From contig OY754970.1 in NCBI GenBank assembly GCA_963576475.1, positions 39,255,447 through 39,319,446 of the forward strand: 64,000 bases of DNA, read 5' to 3'. Below the pieces are notes generated by a model. That model had not been told where the DNA came from, ran no database searches, and saw only the letters and a list, made by a program, of their open reading frames with translations. Source of the DNA: Molanna angustata. Lineage: Eukaryota > Arthropoda > Insecta > Trichoptera > Molannidae. Below are positions 33,699 through 46,345 of this stretch, in pieces. Position 1 is the first letter of the stretch. Each line of letters opens with the position of its first letter. Made by a program: the position numbers and the translations under genes.

Positions 33699-36689
33699 AT
33701 GTTTGATAATATATTATTAAATTCTATAGATTCTTTTGGCAATCCAACTGTTGTTGAAACGTCAGATGTTATGGTTTGTCGAAACAGCCTAAAGGACACT
33801 TCTTTGAAACTTTTGACACTTAACATAAGAAGCATTAACAAAAACTATGATGATTTTCTGGTAATGGTTCAAATGTTAAACATTGAATTCGACATACTCA
33901 TACTCACTGAATGTTGGCTAAAAACTACGTCACAGAATAAATTACTACCAGGCTATGATACCTTATCAACAAAAAAAAATAATATGCAAAATGACGGAGT
34001 TGTAGTCTTCATTAAACAAGAAATACCATATACTGCCTCTGAAATTGACTTGACTAGAGCAAACTGTCTCCAAATTAATATTAATAACTCAATATCTATA
34101 TTAGCAACTTATAGATCACCGTCTACCCAAAATATTACAGCTTTCCTTAAATCACTATCAAAGACATTAGAAAAACTGTCCACAATGAAAACACTAATAC
34201 TTGCAGGGGATATAAACATTAATATTATAAATAACCAACATCCGCAATCAATTGAATACTTAAATCTGATGACTCTGTATGGTCTAAGAGTAATGGTAAA
34301 TAAACCCACTCGAAAAACATTTGTCAGTGAATCATGTCTCGATCATATTATGTGCAAATCAGAAGAAAAATCCACAACCGTTATTTACCAAACATCTACA
34401 ACTGATCATTATACAATAATATTTTCCATTCACACATATATAAAACCCAAACATAAGGAACAACTCTTAAAGAAAAAGCATACAGATATACTAAAACTTG
34501 TCGAAAACTTACAAAAACAAGACTGGAATACAGTCTACCAAACACAAGAAACTAACACAGCATTTAACAATTTTCTAGAAATCCTTAATAGCCAAATAGC
34601 TAACTGTACTACAATAAATATAAGTGTTGTACACAAAAAAAAGAAAATTAAGCCCTGGATCACTGAAGGGCTCACCAAGTCAATACATAAAAGAAATGTT
34701 CTTCATAACTTATGCAAGAAAAATCCTGATGATATCCTTTTACAAAATCATTATAAAAGATATCGAAATACTTGTTGAAATATTATAAAGGAAGCAAAAA
34801 CAAAATATTATACGGCAAAACTAAACGAATCAAATAATGATATTAAAAAAACTTGGAAAATAATCAATGAAGTAAACGATAGAACCACAATACCTCAAAA
34901 AATTAACGAAATAAATTATAATGGTGAAACGTTGACAATAGACGAAAATTCACAAAAAATCGTAAACAGCTTCAACGAATACTTTGCAAAAATCGGTAAA
35001 CAATATGCCACTGACCTCCTTGAAACTAATAATACTACAGAGGAAATTTTGGTCTTGAATGAAAAACAACAGAATTCAAATAAATTCCCACATAAAATGA
35101 TTACATTTGACCTGACATCTGACGTGGAAATAATATCAACTATCAATTCCATAAAACAGTCCACATCTACAGGAATAGACGGCATAGACTCAAAGCTATT
35201 TAAAAGTATAAAATTGCAAATAGCTAAACCTCTTAAACACGTTATAAACCTTAGTTTACAAAATGGCATATTTCCAGATTTTCTAAAAAAATCAGTAATA
35301 AGTCCTATTCATAAGAAAGATTCAAGAGTCGAAATTTCTAACTATAGACCAATCTCACTTCTTTCCATATTCTCAAAAATACTAGAAAAAATAGTGAAAT
35401 TAAGACTCAATAAATTCCTGAAAAAAAGTTCTATTCTTTCAAATAATCAATATGGCTTTAGACAAGGCCTGTCAACGAATGACGCAATTTCAGAATTAAC
35501 AACAAAAATCGCTGATAAAGTAGACAAAAGTCAAAAATGTCTTGCCATTTTCTTGGACCTTGCAAAGGCGTTTGATACAGTCTCACATCCTCTGCTTATA
35601 TCTAAACTTCACAATATTGGTGTCAATGCCACAGTACTAAACTGGTTCAAAACATATCTTAGCAACCGTAAGCAAATTGTCACTATTGGAAATTATCGTA
35701 GTGAAGAACAATATATTTCCTATGGAGTCCCGCAGGGTAGTGTACTTGGACCAGTTTTGTTTCTCATATATATTGATAATTTGTGCCGTCTTCCTGTAGA
35801 TGGAAAAATAATAAGTTTTGCTGATGACACTGTACTAATAGTAAGTGAAAAAACTTGGAAACAGAGCTACAAAATAGCTGGTATGGCAATTAACAAAATA
35901 AAAAACTGTCTGGATAACAGCCTTCTTACATTAAACAATAGTAAAACTAAATACCTTACATTTAGCGCCACACAAGCAGGGCAACCTTTATTAAATTCGA
36001 TGTTTTCTATAAAAATACATTGTTGTGTACCTAGAGACTCTTGTGACTGTATCCCTTTGGAGAGAGTCACTGCTATAAATTATTTAGGTCTGACCATAGA
36101 TAATAATCTAAGATGGCAAGATCACATAGAGACACTATCAAATAGAATTCTAAAACTTGGTTATATTTATAGAAACCTTCGAAAAATTCTAAAACAAAAA
36201 ACATTAAAAACTGTCTATTTCGCATTGACTCATTCATTGATCTCATATGGAATTGTTGGTTGGGGTGGATGTGCCAAAACTATCTTGGAAAAACTTTGTC
36301 TAGCTCAAAGATGCATTGTGAAGATAATTATCCAAAAAACGTTTGATTACCCTACGGAAAACCTCTATAACGATTTTAAAGTATTTGACCCGAGACAAAT
36401 ATATATCCAGCATATACTAACTTATTTTCATAAAAATATAATACATCACCAGAAAACAAAACAATCCAGAACCACACGAACAAGCATTACTTTAAATTAC
36501 ATAATCCCTCATATGAAAACAACTTTCGGACAAAGAAATGCATCATTTATCGCTCCACGAATTTATAATACTTTACCTATGTCTCTCAAGGTAATAACTT
36601 CACATACATTATTTAAAACAAGAATAAAAAAATATATAGGGAATTACGGAAGGACAGAAATTGCCCAAATATTAAACATCCAACAATAA
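33699..36689 (+). pseudogene. LINE ORF2: APE endonuclease plus reverse transcriptase, one nonsense codon
   Basis: The ATG at 33699 opens a 996-codon frame interrupted only by TGA at 34776-34778 (codon 360). The N-terminal endonuclease shows LTLNIRSINK, ILTECWL, AGDININI, CLDHIM and TDHYTIIF, the ordered motifs of AP-endonuclease-like domains. The RT shows SNYRPISLLSIFSKILEKIV, NQYGFRQGLSTNDAI, IFLDLAKAFDTVSHP, GVPQGSVLGPVLFLIYIDN and FADDTVL (catalytic FADD box near residue 707), then YLGLTIDNNLRWQDHI and SYGIVGWGG. Family placement in the CR1/L2/Daphne group rests on these motifs plus the FP-like ORF1. The stop lies in the linker between the domains, so both domains are individually intact and the copy appears young. 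No RNase H domain is visible. Confidence 0.9.
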
Positions 36690-37260
36690 TTCTGAGTAAT
36701 AATATTAAATAATATAACTACACGCTACACAAGCTGGTCGAGGATTGTCTTTACATTGCATCTTATTTTAAGACAAATAAACTCTAAAACAATTCTCTTT
36801 TTTTATTAGATTTATTTCAAAGAAAAAATCTTGATTTTGTTTTTTATTTGATTTGTGACTCAAGTCAAATAATATTGTTACTGAGTATATACGTTGAGAA
36901 GACCACAGAGCAAATTTTAATGTCAAACTGCTACATAACATAAATGACAACAACGGGTGTGCATATTATGGTAGAAATAATATTAGAATAATAACATATC
37001 AAAATTTACTGTATCAGTTTATACTTTTGTGTTTAAGATATTGGTAACTATGTAATATTGTAATTTACTGTGTTGTGATGTCTGGTGTCCGCTCTATGTA
37101 ACTATGTATAACCAAAATGTCAAATATTTGGCTTGGTAAAATTGTAAACTGCTAGCCCTAGAACAGGGTTACCTAGTTGGGCAGCAGTAATCTTCATAAT
37201 AGTCTTTATGATAAAGGTGTGAAAAATAAATAAATAAAAAATAAAATAAATAGAACTAAA

Positions 37261-38435
37261 AGAACAAAGAATGTGATCAGAAGATTTTCTTTTGTAGACT
37301 GGCATCGACCTTTACATGTTGGTCAGAACATCACAGAAGTGGTGATCACCGTATTATTTGTTCTTCCCCCGCCACCTCCCGTTCTGCTTATGGGGACTTT
37401 AACCCTTGCAAAACTCTTTCAAAAAACACAGGAACATCATATTATAAGAATAGTCCGGAGAGCTCTAAAACTAGAGCTCTGTGCGAAGGAAGCTTCTGGT
37501 ATTGCTGCTTTTCGTCACCTAGGTGTTAAGAAAAAGTTAAAAAAGGAAAAGTTATTTTAAAATATAGTGTGCTTCCTTTGTATTTTTGTGTAAATTGTAA
37601 TATTTTCTTGTTTTTTTGTTGTTTTTATATATTTTATACTCTGTAAACTTGTTATTTTTTCAACTTGTTAATATGCTTTTTGATTATACTAGATGTAAGA
37701 AAATGCATTTATTTTTACATCTAAATAAAATATACATACTTATACAAGAAAAAAACCTTGCTGACAATGCACATACAGTGCTGATTATACGGATCACTGT
37801 AATCTATGACAGTTTTAAAGTGTATCCACATTCTATCATATCAAATATCATGTAGATAGAAATGTCCGACTATTGAGTCGTGAAGATATCTCTAGCCACA
37901 ATTCACTCGTGTTATTGTATCTTGCCAAAGTCTAAATAACTTTGGTTTTTCCGTGGTTTATGGCATTACTCACTATCATTAATCGTGTCAGTCATTTCAT
38001 AACTTACATACATATACAGAAACGAACATCAAGTTTTTATGTATGTCGATTATATGCCACAATACACCTAGGAATTTGCGCATTATACTGTAACTTTTTT
38101 ATGCCTGAGGTCGGCGATCATCAGGTATGGCTATGGCGATCATCAGGGCTATGTCCACCTTCTTCACTGCGGTCCTAAACAGCGATTTAGTTTTTTTTAT
38201 GAACCACTGTCATAGGTCGTGGAGACAAGAAACTCTTCGACGTTCTGGTCCTCTCATCTCTTGTATTCTTCCTTCAGTACAAAGTTAAAACATTTATTGT
38301 ACGTGATCTTTCATCAACTTTTCAATGTGGATCATACTTCATCAGTCATTACCCAATACTTTGTAACTCTGGTAATTAACAATGTAACCAAATATGGGTA
38401 AGTATGTGATTATCGTGTAATAGAGCAATAAATAT
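37261..38435. other. Unassigned segment
   Basis: The open frame at 37273-37560 reads HHIIRIVRRALKLELCAKEA near its end and could be LINE debris, but no diagnostic motif supports this. GCGATCATCAGG repeats twice at about 38114-38147. No gene is called. Confidence 0.35.
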
Positions 38436-38730
38436 ATGTGTAATATCATTATGAAAATGAAAGTGAACACATTGAGATGGTTTGGCCACATGGGGAGAAT
38501 GAGTAATGAACGCCTGACGAATAAAATATACATTGCGGACAGGAATGGAATGAGAGGTCGGGGCCGCCCAAGGAAGGGATGGCACGTCCATGTGAACGGT
38601 ATTTTGAAAGACGGAAATAACTGCATGAATAACTGACGAACATGTATAAGACGATGTATGAATGGCGTTTGGATCTCTCTGCCTACCCCGTTAGGGACAT
38701 GGCGTGATGGTATGTATGTATGTATTATAA
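38436..38730 (+). pseudogene. WFGHMGRM-family LINE tail, best + strand copy
   Basis: An open frame from about 38436 to 38636 reads MKVNTLRWFGHMGRMSNERL, then IYIADRNGMRGRGRPRKGWH and VHVNGILKDGN before a stop. The 3' UTR ends GGGACATGGCGTGATGGTAT in (GTAT)n at about 38729. This is the ORF2 C-terminus of an insect LINE whose members are common in this window (8.7, 17.8-18.2, 19.9, 38.4 and 52.7 kb). It is 5' truncated with no RT core. Confidence 0.75.
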
Positions 38731-39580
38731 TTATGAAATAAATGCGTGCCCTACAGTCTAATCTGCTGCTAAGCCGTGGTATAATTAATATTCCTATATG
38801 TGGGTGTAAATTGAACAAACCTGAACGAACACCTTCCTCATTGAAATTCGACGTACTCCATTACACATTCATTACAACGTCATCTCACAATGAATTGTTT
38901 CGAAAATAACTTTTACCAGAGTACCTACTGATGAAGTGTTTTAACGATTTGATCATTGATCACTATCGAACAAACCTTGAGTTATATCATTGACAAAATG
39001 TTACCTTCTGATTTATCTAACCAAACATGTCGTAGGTTTGCTGCAAGAAGTCACATACGTGACTTTTTGGTCAAAAATGAGGTATATGTAGATAAGTACT
39101 TTAAGACGGCATATAACACTAAATTTTGTGACTGAAAACATGATTAATATAAACCGCCTAATGCGCTATAAAGTTACGTGTTAGTAAGGATAACTATCGC
39201 GTGCGTCAATAAAGGTTTACACACGATTTAAATTATCGGAAACCCAAAATTTGTTGTTTTTTTTTTGCATTTTATGAACAAACATGACTTGAATTAAAAA
39301 AAAAATATCACGTAAATTCACTTTGATTTTATGCACTCTAATCGCATGAAATATGTTTTCTCCACGGCGCAAAGTTATGGAGTAATTTAAAAAAAATGCT
39401 GTGAAAAAGGATATTTTTAATATTTTTTAGGGTGATTTATGCTGAATTTTAAAATTATGTGACGTACATTCACTAGAGAAATATTGAAATTACTTTTTTT
39501 TTAGGAATACCTACACTGTTTAAAACATTTGAAAAATTTGATCTCAAATTGGGGTTTTTTTTATTTATATGCCTTAAGTC
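38731..39580. other. Intergenic, nothing recognised
   Basis: AT-rich with poly-A/poly-T runs. I see no coding or repeat landmarks. Confidence 0.4.
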
Positions 39581-39587
39581 AGTTCCT

Positions 39588-39770
39588 TTATTTATTTATT
39601 TATTTATTTATGTATTTATTTATTTATTTTATTATTTTGTTATTTATTTATTTATTTATTTATTTGTTTATTTATTTATTTATATGAATCTTTCTGTACC
39701 TACATATAATTAGTACACTGGCTAGAATTAAAGAAGTCACTAAGTTCTTACTGCTAACCGATGGCAAATT
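39588..39770 (-). repeat. (TTTA)n microsatellite at the end of a minus-strand LINE 3' terminus
   Basis: About 39588-39682 is an imperfect TTTA array of some 22 units. It is followed by TCTTTCTGTACCTACATATA and ATTAGTACACTGGC, the reverse of the LINE 3' terminus at 63640-63690. The microsatellite therefore grew from the LINE's TAAA tail. Confidence 0.7.
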
Positions 39771-40059
39771 GATTGTTTAAAATCACTATTGATGAAAAAA
39801 AAACATTAATTTTTCTCTTATATAGTTCATGCGAAATATGGTGTTCACATTGTATTTCATTATTATCCTGTACCTATTCTTGTACTTGCTTCGGCAGTAC
39901 ATATACTAAAATTGGAACTACTGTACCTATTCTCACACAAAATACAATTTTGTGTGTATTTATTTTTAATGTTATTTCTAATTTTGTTATTTGTTATCTC
40001 TAATTTGGAATGCTATTTTTGTGTATGTTTTGTTAGTTGGCATTCACTGTTAATAGTAT

Positions 40060-40175
40060 CATTATTTCAAAATGCTTTAGCCCCGGCACAGGTTTTTTAC
40101 CTAATGGGGCATTGCAGTTACGAATGTTATTTGTCAATTATGTGTGTGTATGAATAAATAAATAAATAAAATAAA
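40060..40175 (+). repeat. LINE 3' terminus, plus strand
   Basis: GTTTTTTACCTAATGGGGCA, then GAATGTTATTTGTCAATT and AATAAATAAATAAATAAAAT form a LINE-type 3' end with a TAAA tail. The open frames upstream (39773-40157) are its non-coding UTR or random. Confidence 0.5.
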
Positions 40176-40319
40176 AAATATTGACAAATTAATTAATATG
40201 TAGGTACGTATTTTGTATTTTATGTATTTGCTAATCATCCATAGGCTTCCATACAGATCACTCGGATTCGTCTCATATTACAATAAAAACTTACAAAAAA
40301 AAACATTCTTATCAAAACA

Positions 40320-40400
40320 ATGATAATAATATATTTATTTACATAATGTGGCGGACGTATTGCCTGTAGGCAATTTCTACCAGTCAACCACACTAGTAAA
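40320..40400 (-). repeat. LINE 3' terminus, minus strand
   Basis: The reverse complement reads GGTTGACTGGTAGAAATTGC, CTACAGGCAATACGTCCGCC, then a TAAATAAATATA tail, a diverged version of the terminus at 28205-28330. Confidence 0.6.
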
Positions 40401-43119
40401 TTCATCAGTAGCAAATATTATAAATGCTTAAAAACATTTACAAAAAAAAACCTCGTAGCCTAATCTCTTGATGTGTTAAGTATCTGGATGGGTGAATTAC
40501 TCCCAATTTGAAGCTAGATCGGTTCGTTTGTTGCATTTTATTTTGATCTAAATAATAATTTACAATTTAGGAAAACACAATTTAACAATAACAATGGTAA
40601 TGTCCAAAAAAAAAATGGATGAGATGCGAAGAGAAGAGGGATAAAGGATTTATAGGTGTGTGGAAATAATCCGTAGTAATATTTCATCAATTAGGTATAT
40701 AAATTAGCTATTCTTTCGTCTCTCTTTCAATGCCACAGAGAATTATATCTAATCTATTCACAGCACAAAGAATTACTATAGATATTTTAAGTAGAATTTT
40801 TTGTATATTGTTAAATAACAGTTATATAAGGAAACGTTAAAAGTACCGAGAATATTTTCAAAATTGAATACCTATACTTATACCGATAATGACGCGTTTC
40901 TCTTAATGATGGTTACGAGGTCGTGCTACTATGGTATCGCAGATACGTTAATATACTTGGGATTTTTTTGCGTAATATGACAAAGAAGATCCTATTTAAG
41001 GTATTTTGTTGCCCAAAAAAATTGTGACCACCAATTAGATTTAACTTTTTGATCGTCAGTTCTTGATGGAATTCCATTTAAATTTCTTAAAATTTTTAAT
41101 AAATAAAAATAAAAACGTATTTAAAATCAATTCCACTATTTATTAAGACTACAACCGGTTTTGTGCTAAGCACATTTTCAAGTACCTACCTAGTAAATAT
41201 ACATAAGTTTAACAGAGTATTTATATAAAGACAAGTTAGATTTTTTTCGTGGATAGCAAACAAGTCTCCATTACTAAATCCCGTGAATTAAATAAATATT
41301 AAAAAAACCTAATATGTCATGTTGTAGAGAAATATATCGTATATGTGCTTCAAGAGTGCATAAAACTATATTGAATGACCGATGAAGTTCTCCATTTCAA
41401 GTCAGGTTTCTTCTTAAAAAGCAAAGATCTACAAATTTGGGGTTTCCTATAATTTAAATCGCATAGGTATTTTATTTTATTTTATTTTAACCTAACAAAC
41501 ATACAGTCATACAAACAAATATTACAACAAATTCAATTTTAACAATATATCATAGACCAATTTTGTTTGCGGATATTACATTATCTTCTAAGCTGCACAG
41601 TGTAAAACAAATTGCTATTTAGAATCTAGTAGGTACTCAAAATTCAGAATAAAAAGGACAAAAAGAGAGAAAGGAAGGTTGTGGAACTCGCAGTCAAAAA
41701 GGACAAATCAGGAATCAGCTACGGTAAACCTCTAAGGGTCTCAGAGATGGCATTTTTATATTTTATTTTAATATGTATAAACCCTTCTTAACGAACGCGA
41801 TAGTTAGTTACCCTTAGTAACACGTAACTTCACAGTGTATGACGGTTTATATCACGTTTTCAGTCACAACATTCAGCGTTATTTTCTGCCCTCTTAAATT
41901 TTATGCCTTGACAATAAGATCGAAAAAAAATGTATTTTAATTCATTACATAGTTTGAATCAATGTATTCAAATAACATACTTTGCAATCAATGTATTCTA
42001 TTAACATGATCATAATTTCGACTATTAGTACACCACTACGGCAACGATAGTATTGTTATAAAATTAGCGCTCTGGGTGGTTAAGTCTATATTTCTGTCAC
42101 TTAGCCCGCCTCTGCGTTAGATCCGGTCACCAAGGTATTCCATTTTGGCACAAAACAAACGCATACAATATTAGCTGAACGTCATCTGCACAGAATAATA
42201 AACTAGTGAAGGATGTCACATAACGAATGTAGAAGGTCTGTTGAATGGATTCAAGATAACTACACCGAGTGTCATATCAAATGATGGGTAGATGGATGGT
42301 GGCAGAGCGGTTAGCGTGCTTATATTTTATTTATTATTTTTATATTATTTTACTTTATAATTGACTTTATTTTAACACAGAATAACATAACATACTCTGA
42401 TCCTGTCGTAGAAAACTTTTTTTTGAAAAAAAATCGTTTTTGTATAATTAATTAGCACTAGAAAAGTATGTCTATTTCCATACGCCCTTTTTCAACCCTT
42501 CAAAAAAATATGGAAAAACGCCGAAACACCCTACTCCTAATTTTAATAGGAGTATCGACCCTATCCCTAATCTTTCAACCCCCTTAGGGACGGTTTTTCC
42601 AAAAATCCTTCCTCAATGGAAGGTTTTGTTAATAAACCTATTCCCATTTGAACTGTGCTTTGATGAATGTCAGTCAGTCAGGACACTGCTTTATTTGTAT
42701 AGATTTAAGGAATTTATAAAAAAAATATTTTTATGTCGAAAATTTTAAGTCTGTCTCAAAAATTGTATATTTGTAATTAAAAGAATAACGAATTACTGAC
42801 ATATAACATATCTTCACAAAGAAAATCGTTACGTAGATATAATTAGTGTTTGATTTACGTAGATATAATTTGACCGAAGGCAATGGTTTAACAACTGAGA
42901 AAATTCTGATAATTATGTTTATAAAACCATAAAAATATCCATACAACTTGTGAAGATTGTTACGCATGTTACTATGACCATGTTTAACCATTTAAACAAT
43001 TAAATTTAGTTAAATTCGTACGCGTTCGTTAAACCTATTAAGTTTTTTTTAAGCTATACAGTTTTTACTGAATAGCTTTATAAATATATTTTAACAAAAA
43101 TAACAAATGCGATTTACTG
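40401..43119. other. Long AT-rich intergenic stretch
   Basis: No protein-like frame. ACAACCGGTTTTGTGCTAAG, then CACATTTTCAAG at about 41151-41182 is a word I would expect in a dispersed repeat. AAACGCCGAAACACCCTACT at 42513-42532 resembles the 1-kb inverted repeat family (GCCGAAACACCCCAACTAG). GGTGGCAGAGCGGTTAGCGT at about 42299 could be a SINE A-box remnant. Confidence 0.4.
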
Positions 43120-43215
43120 GCACGTCCTGGATGCAGAACGTACAGGACTGTACGACGTGGAGGCAAATGGAGGAGGCCTTTGACAGGAGTGGACGAGAAT
43201 AGGCTGAGGAACAAG
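43120..43215 (+). pseudogene. LINE RT C-terminal relic
   Basis: A short frame reads WMQNVQDCTTWRQMEEAFDR, the 'W...A.D...W..LEEAF' ending typical of insect LINE ORF2, followed by AAGAAGAAAAAATAAATAAC as a likely tail. Confidence 0.5.
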
Positions 43216-44028
43216 AAGAAAAAATAAATAACATCACCCATATACTCTCATCGTATATTTGTATAACATACGATGTAATATAATATGTTTGATCTGTCGA
43301 TTTTCATGTAACATTACAATTGATCGTACATTATTAGCTTCTGTGCGAGTCATATGAACAATACATAAGTACTTATTAAATTGTTATGCCGATAAAAACA
43401 ATCGCAATGTATAATACGAATCTTATTGTGTCCAGTTACAGATAACGTCTGCAGTTGACTTTATTTAGATGTGATAATTTAATGTTTGATGTATGTACGC
43501 ACACAACATAGGTACCTTGTTTTCTCACAATTGACACGATTGACGATTTATCAATATAACCTAGATCTATTTTATATTTGTTTATAAAATATATATCTTG
43601 TATGAAAGCTTGTATTGACCAGGTTCTGCTATTTGCATGCATTTACATAGACACTCATAGACACGTTTCACAATTCAAGAAAAACATAGATATAATAGTG
43701 ACGCACTCCCTTTTTGACTACTTGTGTGCATTATTGCATCAGTATTTGTGTGTATAATAGGCATGATGACTAATTTTGAAAAACTATCTCACGATGTTTT
43801 TACGCATTCACTGTTTTCAAATATATATACATTTCTACATAAAATAAAGGTTTAGTAGCAAAAATCGCCATTTTAAAATCAAATTTGACATTTACGCCAA
43901 AAAAAGCTTGTAGTATCATGGCGGCTGCCGACCCTGACGGTGACGTCATGGTATCGTAAACTGCATATCACTACTATATGTAATATATGTGTTCTAAGAC
44001 GATTTGTGTATTTATAATCAATTCAAAA

Positions 44029-44136
44029 GTGCATAAGTGTTGTGCGGTCCCTAAATGTACAAACACGACGAAAAAAACACCTACTGAGGTATTTGTTTTC
44101 GTCCCACGCGAAAAAAAAGAGAAATAAGTGATTAAA
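44029..44136 (+). pseudogene. THAP-domain N-terminal relic
   Basis: The frame reads HKCCAVPKCTNTTKKTPTEV, FVFVPREKKREISD, then TAA at 44134. The C-C-AVP-x-C spacing followed by F-x-(F/V)-P is the start of a THAP zinc finger, a DNA-binding domain found in host factors and in P-element-type transposases. There is no ATG: the position before the HKC is GTG. The frame ends before the second half of the finger (the C-x2-H pair), so no functional domain is encoded unless splicing restores it, for which I see no signal. It may be a transposon remnant or a decayed host exon. Confidence 0.55.
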
Positions 44137-44919
44137 TTTCGCACGGCGAGACACAAGTGAATTTTATTAAGTACGCGTTTACAATGAAGTACAATATTTG
44201 TTCCCCCACTTTTAGCTCTCAATAATATAATATTTACCATTATTTAGGCAATAAGCATATAAAGAACTTCATTAATGTCCAAACGTCAAAATAGGCCATC
44301 ATAAGTTTCCCGCGTATGTTTTTAGCTTATGAACACATAATGTAGAGAGAAGAAGGAGCATATTTTATCGATTTTCGAGATGTAAGTTGTATTTAAATTA
44401 CAGATAAATAAAGTACTTATATGTACTTATTATTAAGTTTTTACGTTTCGAAATTCTGATGAACAAAAGTCTTTGTTCGACGCAAAGAAATATCCGACCA
44501 TCAAAAGTTCCATTCTAGTTAAGAGTAGTTAAGACAGGCAGAAAAATAACTACTATGGCTGCTATTGCTAAAAATAACGATAGCAGATAAATATAGCTTG
44601 TTATGAACACCATACAAATAACGAGCGCTATGTAATAATTCGTATGCTGCTAAAATTGTAACGATGTTTTAAAACGCATGCTTCGCGTAATCGCCGTCGT
44701 TTCGCAAATCGCTTCATTGCATGAAAAAAATATAGCTTGCTAGTTTAGTTTGGCAGTGACCAGCATCATAACATGTAACAGCAACGTTCGTCAGCTCACC
44801 ATCGCGTGACAAAATTGTAGAATACTAAAACTATATTAGTTTACCATACGTTGCGAGCGTTCATTATTTATTTATTTATTCAATAAAAACTAAGTTACAT
44901 ACAAAATACAATTAACATA

Positions 44920-45505
44920 GGCCCGATATTACAGTCGGCCCTCAACTCATTGAGTTTGCCAAACTCAAGATTAATGTTAAGGGGAGATTGAATCCATTTC
45001 CGTATTACAGTGCAATATGACATGTCAGTTACTAAATCTTCAATTATAGACATATTTCACTTTTTCTGTGGTTATTATCTGTCAAATTTAAATAACCTCA
45101 AATAATACGAAATACAAAACGGGACGCTACGACTTTAAATACCATTGTTTTATTATCCAACATGGTAAATTTAATTTTTTTCACCAAAATAATGCTTTTA
45201 AATGCCCGTGTTCGTTTCAATACGGCTGTCAGTTTGTTTTGTTGTGTGGCGCCACCTTCGATACAACACTGAAACTACACACGTTGCCTAACGCCTCTAG
45301 TGATAGAAACTGAAACTACACGAGTTGCCTAGCAAATGACAGTTGACTCACAGTTAAGTACTTAATCTGCCAGAAACGTTGAGTTAAATATTTGTCGTTT
45401 TAGTGACGTATTTGAGGGAAGATTAGGTCTAAACGGACACTGTAATACGCTATATTTTTGTAAAACTTGAGTTTAGCTCTTAAACTGACACTGTAATACC
45501 GGCCC
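44920..45505. mobile_element. 586-bp MITE with 16-bp TIRs and ATA target duplication
   Basis: The left end is GGCCCGATATTACAGT; the reverse complement of the right end is GGGCCGGTATTACAGT (14 of 16 match). The trinucleotide ATA flanks both sides (44917-44919 and 45506-45508). A second, exact inverted pair lies inside: CGTATTACAGTG at 45001-45012 and CACTGTAATACG at 45438-45449. AACTCAA/TTGAGTT words are also mirrored. A 3-bp duplication with G-rich TIRs suggests the PIF/Harbinger superfamily, although that group prefers TWA. No transposase frame. Confidence 0.8.
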
Positions 45506-45714
45506 ATAGTGTCCCCCGATAGGTAGGCGAGTATCTAGGTAAATTGAAACTATTTGCTTTGATGAATACTTGTTCCATTTATATTTAATTTGTTTTAGTT
45601 TTAAGTATCTAATTAAAATATTAATATATCGATAACACCAAAATAAACATAGTCCAGACCGACAATTAATGCGTATATTGTATTGAAGACTATCAGAAGA
45701 ATTGACGCGACCAT

Positions 45715-45911
45715 ACTATGACGTCGTGCGCTCTGATTGTTTTTTCTCATAAAATGGCGGACTAACACATTTCGTATTTTTATATTTATAATATTATTAT
45801 TATTCACTCCTATAAATTAAAAAAAAACATTTTTTAAATCTTTATAACCTATTTTATTTTTTAAAATCATAATTTCAATGATTTTTTTCTTACAGTCATC
45901 ACACCTATTAC
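45715..45911 (+). repeat. Promoter-like duplicated module, copy 1
   Basis: TGACGTCG, a GCGCTCTGATTG word, then ATAAAATGGCGGAC, an AT-rich stretch, AATTTCAATGATTTTTTTC and AGTCATCACACCTATTA. The same order is repeated at 46346-46550 with scattered differences. See copy 2 for interpretation. Confidence 0.7.
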
Positions 45912-46345
45912 ATATTTTAATATATAAATCATAATATGTATATGAATCATAACAGTTATCCCATATGTATATTAGATTCATCATAATACATTGTGTATTT
46001 CCATTTCAACCTCATGTAACACTGTACAACTCCCACAAACAATATAATTACATCATTTTATTTTATAATCAAGCAATGAAAGCCACCAAGTTATTTATTT
46101 CTGAAACGTTAAATATTCTCCACCACGTTACAATACTCGGTGCGTGTTATAACAGATGCGTCAACGATTCAATAGAGCGGATAGCGATATTATTTGGTTT
46201 ATTGTCCCAAATAAACCAAATAAATCAATAAATAAAAATAGCATGTTAAAAATAAGCAGCATATTCCATATAGCTTGTTATGAAAAAAATAGCCATTTCG
46301 AACAACACAACAGTTGACAGTAACAAACACAATTGACAGTGACAA

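Larger units (their letters stand above)
32480..37260 (+). mobile_element. Near-full-length CR1/L2/Daphne-group LINE
   Basis: This two-ORF non-LTR retrotransposon has ORF1 (32543-33014, frameshifted), a 335-bp duplicated inter-ORF segment and ORF2 (33699-36689, one stop). A 3' UTR of about 570 bp ends in an AAATAAATAAATAAAAAATA-type tail at about 37225-37255. The 5' end cannot be fixed by eye, and no target duplication was found. The element moves by target-primed reverse transcription, with ORF2 supplying the nicking endonuclease and the RT. This copy is inactive as written. Its tail differs from the WFGHMGRM family (TATG)n tail. Confidence 0.85.

Noticed and set aside
33120..33706. Two hydrophobic open frames with the same protein
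   Set aside because: They lie in the duplicated non-coding spacer of the LINE; identity between them reflects the 335-bp duplication, not a membrane protein gene.
37273..37560. 95-residue frame after the LINE as a gene
   Set aside because: No motif, no splice signals, and no proper ATG near its start; probably old LINE or random sequence.
44029..44136. Functional THAP-domain gene
   Set aside because: No ATG, early stop before the second Cys/His pair, and no donor site found to rescue it.
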